Below are positions 13,406 to 16,776 of a stretch of 16,776 bases of DNA, piece by piece (the stretch's first letter is position 1; the number at the start of each line of letters is the position of its first letter). The position numbers were made by a program, and so were the translations under genes. The stretch comes from JBQCHF01 sp051953655. GTDB taxonomy: Bacteria > Actinomycetota > Actinomycetes > Motilibacterales > Motilibacteraceae. The stretch is taken from the NCBI GenBank assembly GCA_051953655.1, contig JBQCIO010000048.1, forward strand, positions 1 through 16,776, read 5' to 3'. Under the pieces are notes generated by a model. That model saw only the letters and a list, made by a program, of their open reading frames with translations, did no database searches and was not told the origin of the DNA.

Positions 13406-16400
13406 GTGAACCGCATGTACCGCCCGGTCCCGCCGAGCGTCGACCTGCCCGCCATGGAGCGCGAGGTCCTCGAGCTCTGGCACGAGCGCGACACCTTCGC
13501 CCGCAGCGTCCAGCGCACCGCCGACGGCGAGCCGTGGGTCTTCTACGAGGGCCCGCCCACCGCCAACGGCATGCCCGGCACCCACCACGTCGAGGCCCGC
13601 GTCTTCAAGGACGTCTTCCCCCGCTACCGGACCATGAAGGGCCGGCACGTCGAGCGCAAGGCCGGCTGGGACTGCCACGGCCTGCCGGTCGAGATCGCAG
13701 TGGAGAAGGAGCTCGGCTTCTCCGGCAAGCGCGACATCGAGGCCTACGGCGTGGCCGAGTTCAACGCCCGCTGCCGGTCCTCGGTCGAGCGGCACGTCGA
13801 CGCCTTCGAGGCGATGACCACGCGGATGGGCTACTGGGTGGACCTGTCCACCGCCTACCGCACCATGGCGCCGGAGTACGTCGACTCGCTGTGGTGGGCG
13901 CTCAAGCAGATCCACGACAAGGGCCTGCTGGTGGAGGACCACCGCATCGCCCCCTACTGCCCGCGCTGCGGCACCGCCCTGTCCGACCACGAGCTCGGCC
14001 AGCCCGGCGGCTACGAGACCGTCGTCGACCCGTCGGTCTACGTCCGCTTCCCGCTCACCGGCGGCGAGCTGGCGCAGCGGTTCCCCGGCGTCGCGCTGCT
14101 GGTCTGGACCACCACGCCGTGGACGCTGGTGTCCAACACCGCCGTCGCGGTGAACCCCGGCGTGGACTACGTCGTGGCCCGGCGGCCGGTGGACGGCTCC
14201 GACGGCGAGTCGGAGGTGCTCGTCGTCGCCGCGCCGCTGGTGGAGCAGGTGCTCGGCGACGACGTCGAGGTGCTCGCGCAGGTCTCCGGCAGCGAGCTGG
14301 AGCGCATGCCCTACCGGCGCCCGTTCGACCTGGTCGAGATCCCCGACGCGCACTACGTCGTGCTCGGCGACTACGTCACCACCGAGGACGGCACCGGCCT
14401 GGTGCACCAGTCCCCCGCGTTCGGCGCCGACGACCTCGCGGTCTGCAAGGCCTACGGCCTGCCGGTGGTGAACCCGGTTCGCCCGGACGGCACCTTCGCC
14501 GCCGACGTCCCCCTGGTGGGCGGCCAGTTCTTCAAGGACGCCGACAAGGCGCTGGTGGAGGACCTGCGCGAGCGCGGGCTGCTGTTCCGGCACCTGCCCT
14601 ACGAGCACAGCTACCCGCACTGCTGGCGCTGCCACACCGCGCTGCTCTACTACGCCCAGCCCTCGTGGTACATCCGCACGACCGCCGTCAAGGACGAGCT
14701 GATGCGGGAGAACGAGGCCACGAACTGGTTCCCCGACACCATCCAGTGGGGCCGCTACGGCGACTGGCTGCGCAACAACGTCGACTGGGCGCTGTCCCGC
14801 AACCGGTTCTGGGGCACCCCCCTGCCGCTGTGGCGGTGCGAGGACGGGCACGTCACCGCCGTCGGCTCGCGCAAGGAGCTCGGCGAGCTGGCCGGCCGCG
14901 ACCTCACCGACCTGGACCCGCACCGGCCCTACGTGGACGAGGTCACCCTAGCCTGCCCGCAGTGCGGCGGCACCGCCACCCGGGTGCCCGAGGTGGCCGA
15001 CGCCTGGTTCGACTCCGGCTCCATGCCGTTCGCGCAGTGGGGCTACCCGTGGGTCGAGGGCAGCGTGGAGCGGTTCGAGCAGAACTTCCCGGCCGACTTC
15101 ATCTGCGAGGCGCTGGACCAGACCCGCGGCTGGTTCTACACGCTGATGGCGGTCAACACGCTCGTCTTCGACCGCTCCAGCTACCGCAACGTGCTGTGCC
15201 TGGGCCTGATCCTGGCCGAGGACGGCCGGAAGATGAGCAAGCACCTGGGCAACGTGCTCGAGCCGATCCCGCTCATGGAGGACCACGGCGCCGACGCCCT
15301 GCGCTGGTTCATGGCGGCCGGCGGCTCGCCGTGGCTGCCGCGGCGGGTCGGGCACACCGCGCTGCAGGAGATCGTCCGCAAGGTCCTGCTGACCTACTGG
15401 AACACCGTGTCGTTCCAGTCGCTCTACGCGCGGACGGCGGGCTGGACGCCGAGCGCGGACGACCCGGCCCCCGCCGACCGGCCGCTGCTGGACCGCTGGG
15501 CGCTGTCCGAGGCGCACCGGCTGGTCCGCGACGCCGACGCCGCCTACGCCGACTTCGACACCACCCGGGTCGGCGCGCTGATCTCGACCTTCGTCGACGA
15601 CCTGTCCAACTGGTACGTGCGCCGCTCCCGCCGCCGGTTCTGGGACGGCGACCGCGCCGCCCTGGCCACGCTGCACGAGTGCCTGCTGCTGCTGACCCAG
15701 GTGATGGCCCCGCTCACCCCGTTCGTCACCGAGCGGGTCTGGCAGGACCTCGTCGTGCCGGTCACCCCTGGCGCGCCGGACTCGGTGCACCTCTCGGACT
15801 GGCCGCAGGCCGACCTCGCCCTGGTCGACGACGCCCTGTCCGCGCGCATGGCGCTGGTGCGCCGGCTGGTCGAGCTCGGCCGGGCCGCGCGCGCCGAGTC
15901 CAAGGTCCGCACCCGCCAGCCGCTGGCCGCCGCCCTGGTGGCGGCCCCCGGCTGGGAGGACCTGCCCGAGGAGCTGCGCGCGCAGGTGGCCGACGAGCTG
16001 AACGTGGCGCAGGTGCGCAGCCTGTCCGGCGAGGGGCTGGTCGACGTCAGCGCGAAGGCCAACTTCCGGGCGCTGGGCAAGCGGTTCGGCAAGGGCACCC
16101 CGGCGGTGGCCGCCGCGGTGGCCGCCGCCGACGCCGCGGCGCTGGTCGCCGCCCTGCGCGCCGACGGTCGGGCCAGCGTCGTCGTCGACGGCGAGCAGGT
16201 CGAGCTCGGCCCGGACGAGGTCGTCGTCACCGAGACCCCGCGCGAGGGCTGGGCCGTGGTCGGCGAGGGCGGGGAGTCGGTCGCCCTGGACCTGCACCTC
16301 ACCCCCGAGCTGGTGCGCGCCGGCCTGGCCCGCGAGGCCGTCCGGCTGGTGCAGGACGCCCGCAAGGCCAGCGGCTTCGACGTGAGCGACCGGATCGCGC

Positions 16401-16600
16401 TGTGGTGGGTGGCCGACGGCGAGCTCGCCCAGGCGCTGCGCGAGCTCGGCGGCCAGGTGGCCGAGGAGGTGCTGGCCGTCCAGGTGACCGAGGGCGAGCC
16501 GACCGCCGCCGACGTCTCCACCGACGGCTCGGCCGCCGGCACGCTCCCCGAGCGTGGCGACGCCGACCTCGGCCTGCGCTTCTGGGTCGCCCGCCGCTGA
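13406..16600 (+). CDS. ileS: Isoleucyl-tRNA synthetase, type 2-like, with GTHH signature
   Basis: This 1064-residue class I synthetase charges tRNA-Ile with isoleucine. The catalytic domain opens with GPPTANGMPGTHHVEARVFKD. The canonical HIGH position reads G58-T-H-H61, so the first and third positions are exchanged. KMSKS is KMSKH at 609-613. The CP1 editing domain has WTTTPWTLVSNTAVAVNP (from 234) and GTGLVHQSPAFGADD (329-343), so editing is probably intact. CPRCG and CPQCG cysteine pairs and the WFDSGSMPFAQW block are present. An anticodon-binding domain (NWYVRRSRRRFW) and a long C-terminal extension follow. GTG at 13406 has GAGGAG six bases upstream; an ATG three codons later is less well placed. 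Length and motif set fit the eukaryote-like IleRS2 group. It is controlled by the T-box leader. Confidence 0.97.
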   Translation: MNRMYRPVPPSVDLPAMEREVLELWHERDTFARSVQRTADGEPWVFYEGPPTANGMPGTHHVEARVFKDVFPRYRTMKGRHVERKAGWDCHGLPVEIAVEKELGFSGKRDIEAYGVAEFNARCRSSVERHVDAFEAMTTRMGYWVDLSTAYRTMAPEYVDSLWWALKQIHDKGLLVEDHRIAPYCPRCGTALSDHELGQPGGYETVVDPSVYVRFPLTGGELAQRFPGVALLVWTTTPWTLVSNTAVAVNPGVDYVVARRPVDGSDGESEVLVVAAPLVEQVLGDDVEVLAQVSGSELERMPYRRPFDLVEIPDAHYVVLGDYVTTEDGTGLVHQSPAFGADDLAVCKAYGLPVVNPVRPDGTFAADVPLVGGQFFKDADKALVEDLRERGLLFRHLPYEHSYPHCWRCHTALLYYAQPSWYIRTTAVKDELMRENEATNWFPDTIQWGRYGDWLRNNVDWALSRNRFWGTPLPLWRCEDGHVTAVGSRKELGELAGRDLTDLDPHRPYVDEVTLACPQCGGTATRVPEVADAWFDSGSMPFAQWGYPWVEGSVERFEQNFPADFICEALDQTRGWFYTLMAVNTLVFDRSSYRNVLCLGLILAEDGRKMSKHLGNVLEPIPLMEDHGADALRWFMAAGGSPWLPRRVGHTALQEIVRKVLLTYWNTVSFQSLYARTAGWTPSADDPAPADRPLLDRWALSEAHRLVRDADAAYADFDTTRVGALISTFVDDLSNWYVRRSRRRFWDGDRAALATLHECLLLLTQVMAPLTPFVTERVWQDLVVPVTPGAPDSVHLSDWPQADLALVDDALSARMALVRRLVELGRAARAESKVRTRQPLAAALVAAPGWEDLPEELRAQVADELNVAQVRSLSGEGLVDVSAKANFRALGKRFGKGTPAVAAAVAAADAAALVAALRADGRASVVVDGEQVELGPDEVVVTETPREGWAVVGEGGESVALDLHLTPELVRAGLAREAVRLVQDARKASGFDVSDRIALWWVADGELAQALRELGGQVAEEVLAVQVTEGEPTAADVSTDGSAAGTLPERGDADLGLRFWVARR

Positions 16601-16624
16601 CCCCGCCCCCACCGCGCACAGCCC

Positions 16625-16688
16625 CTCGCCGCGATCAAGCAGGAATTGTGGAGCGGTCGCTTGACCAATCCTGCTTGATCACGGCGAG
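16625..16688. terminator. 64-bp interrupted inverted repeat after ileS
   Basis: CTCGCCG, one mismatch, then GATCAAGCAGGA pairs with TCCTGCTTGATC, mismatch, CGGCGAG. The helix continues through ATTG/CAAT with one bulged A, and the loop holds a small AGCG-GT-CGCT stem. It begins 24 bases after the ileS stop, so it can act as its terminator. The unusually AT-containing arms (GATCAAGCAGGA) also look like a dispersed repeat element. Confidence 0.75.
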
Positions 16689-16776
16689 GTGGGGGGCGGG
16701 GGAGGTGGGGGCTGGAGGGCCGCACGGGTGAACCCCCCCTCGCCGAACCGGGCTCGCCCCCCGGGCGTTACAGGAC
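16689..16776. other. Right-edge noncoding stretch
   Basis: G- and C-rich runs up to the edge of the window. I see no start of a gene and no clear regulatory signal. Confidence 0.4.

Noticed and set aside
13187..14923. Minus-strand open frames opposite ileS
   Set aside because: Composition is that of antisense translation in GC-rich DNA; the plus strand has full-length IleRS motifs.

Overview
This is a very GC-rich, coding-dense chromosomal segment from an actinobacterium. Three things point there: phosphatidylinositol mannoside (PIM) synthesis genes, a large isoleucyl-tRNA synthetase behind a T-box leader, and the order rluD-lspA-dksA-like-ileS, which is familiar from Streptomyces and relatives. 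The Geodermatophilaceae (Blastococcus, Geodermatophilus, Modestobacter) are a guess from overall feel, not a demonstrated assignment. There are 13 protein genes, one of them cut by the left edge. Most of the window is core genome; I see no transposase, integrase, CRISPR array, tRNA or rRNA.

Left region (1-3302, minus strand). pdxS (pyridoxal phosphate synthase) is followed by a strong hairpin. Beyond it lies a separate two-gene unit: an ECF-type sigma factor and a membrane-anchored protein with Asp-box (beta-propeller) repeats, overlapping by ATGA. The usual partner pdxT is not next to pdxS inside this window. Upstream of pdxS is a 283-base gap with two adjacent, nearly perfect inverted repeats.

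PIM operon (3303-6731, minus strand). In transcription order it runs pgsA-type phosphatidylinositol phosphate synthase, patA-type acyltransferase, pimA mannosyltransferase, and a LemA-like small membrane protein. patA to pimA and pimA to the LemA-like gene are joined by GTGA overlaps. Together the first three make the phosphoinositide precursor, add the first mannose and acylate it. A 309-base gap separates pgsA from a divergent EF-G-like GTPase gene (7041-9209), which ends at a long hairpin facing a convergent GNAT acetyltransferase.

Right region (9290-16776). Reading leftward on the minus strand are a dksA/TraR-like gene with a long histone-H1-like Ala/Lys/Pro tail, lspA, an RluD-type pseudouridine synthase and the GNAT gene. 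A DUF167 gene lies upstream of them. Divergent from these, on the plus strand, a T-box leader with an isoleucine specifier controls ileS. The leader looks translational: one segment can pair either with the T-box or with the ileS ribosome-binding region. The encoded IleRS carries GTHH where class I synthetases normally have HIGH, a rearranged active-site motif linked to type 2 IleRS and mupirocin resistance. A 64-base interrupted inverted repeat follows ileS.

The most noteworthy items are the IleRS motif swap with its T-box, the sigma factor/propeller pair beside pdxS, the H1-like DksA fusion, and the intergenic palindromes. I did not find a clear, wholly new multi-gene system. The sigma/propeller pair is the best candidate for an uncharacterised one.
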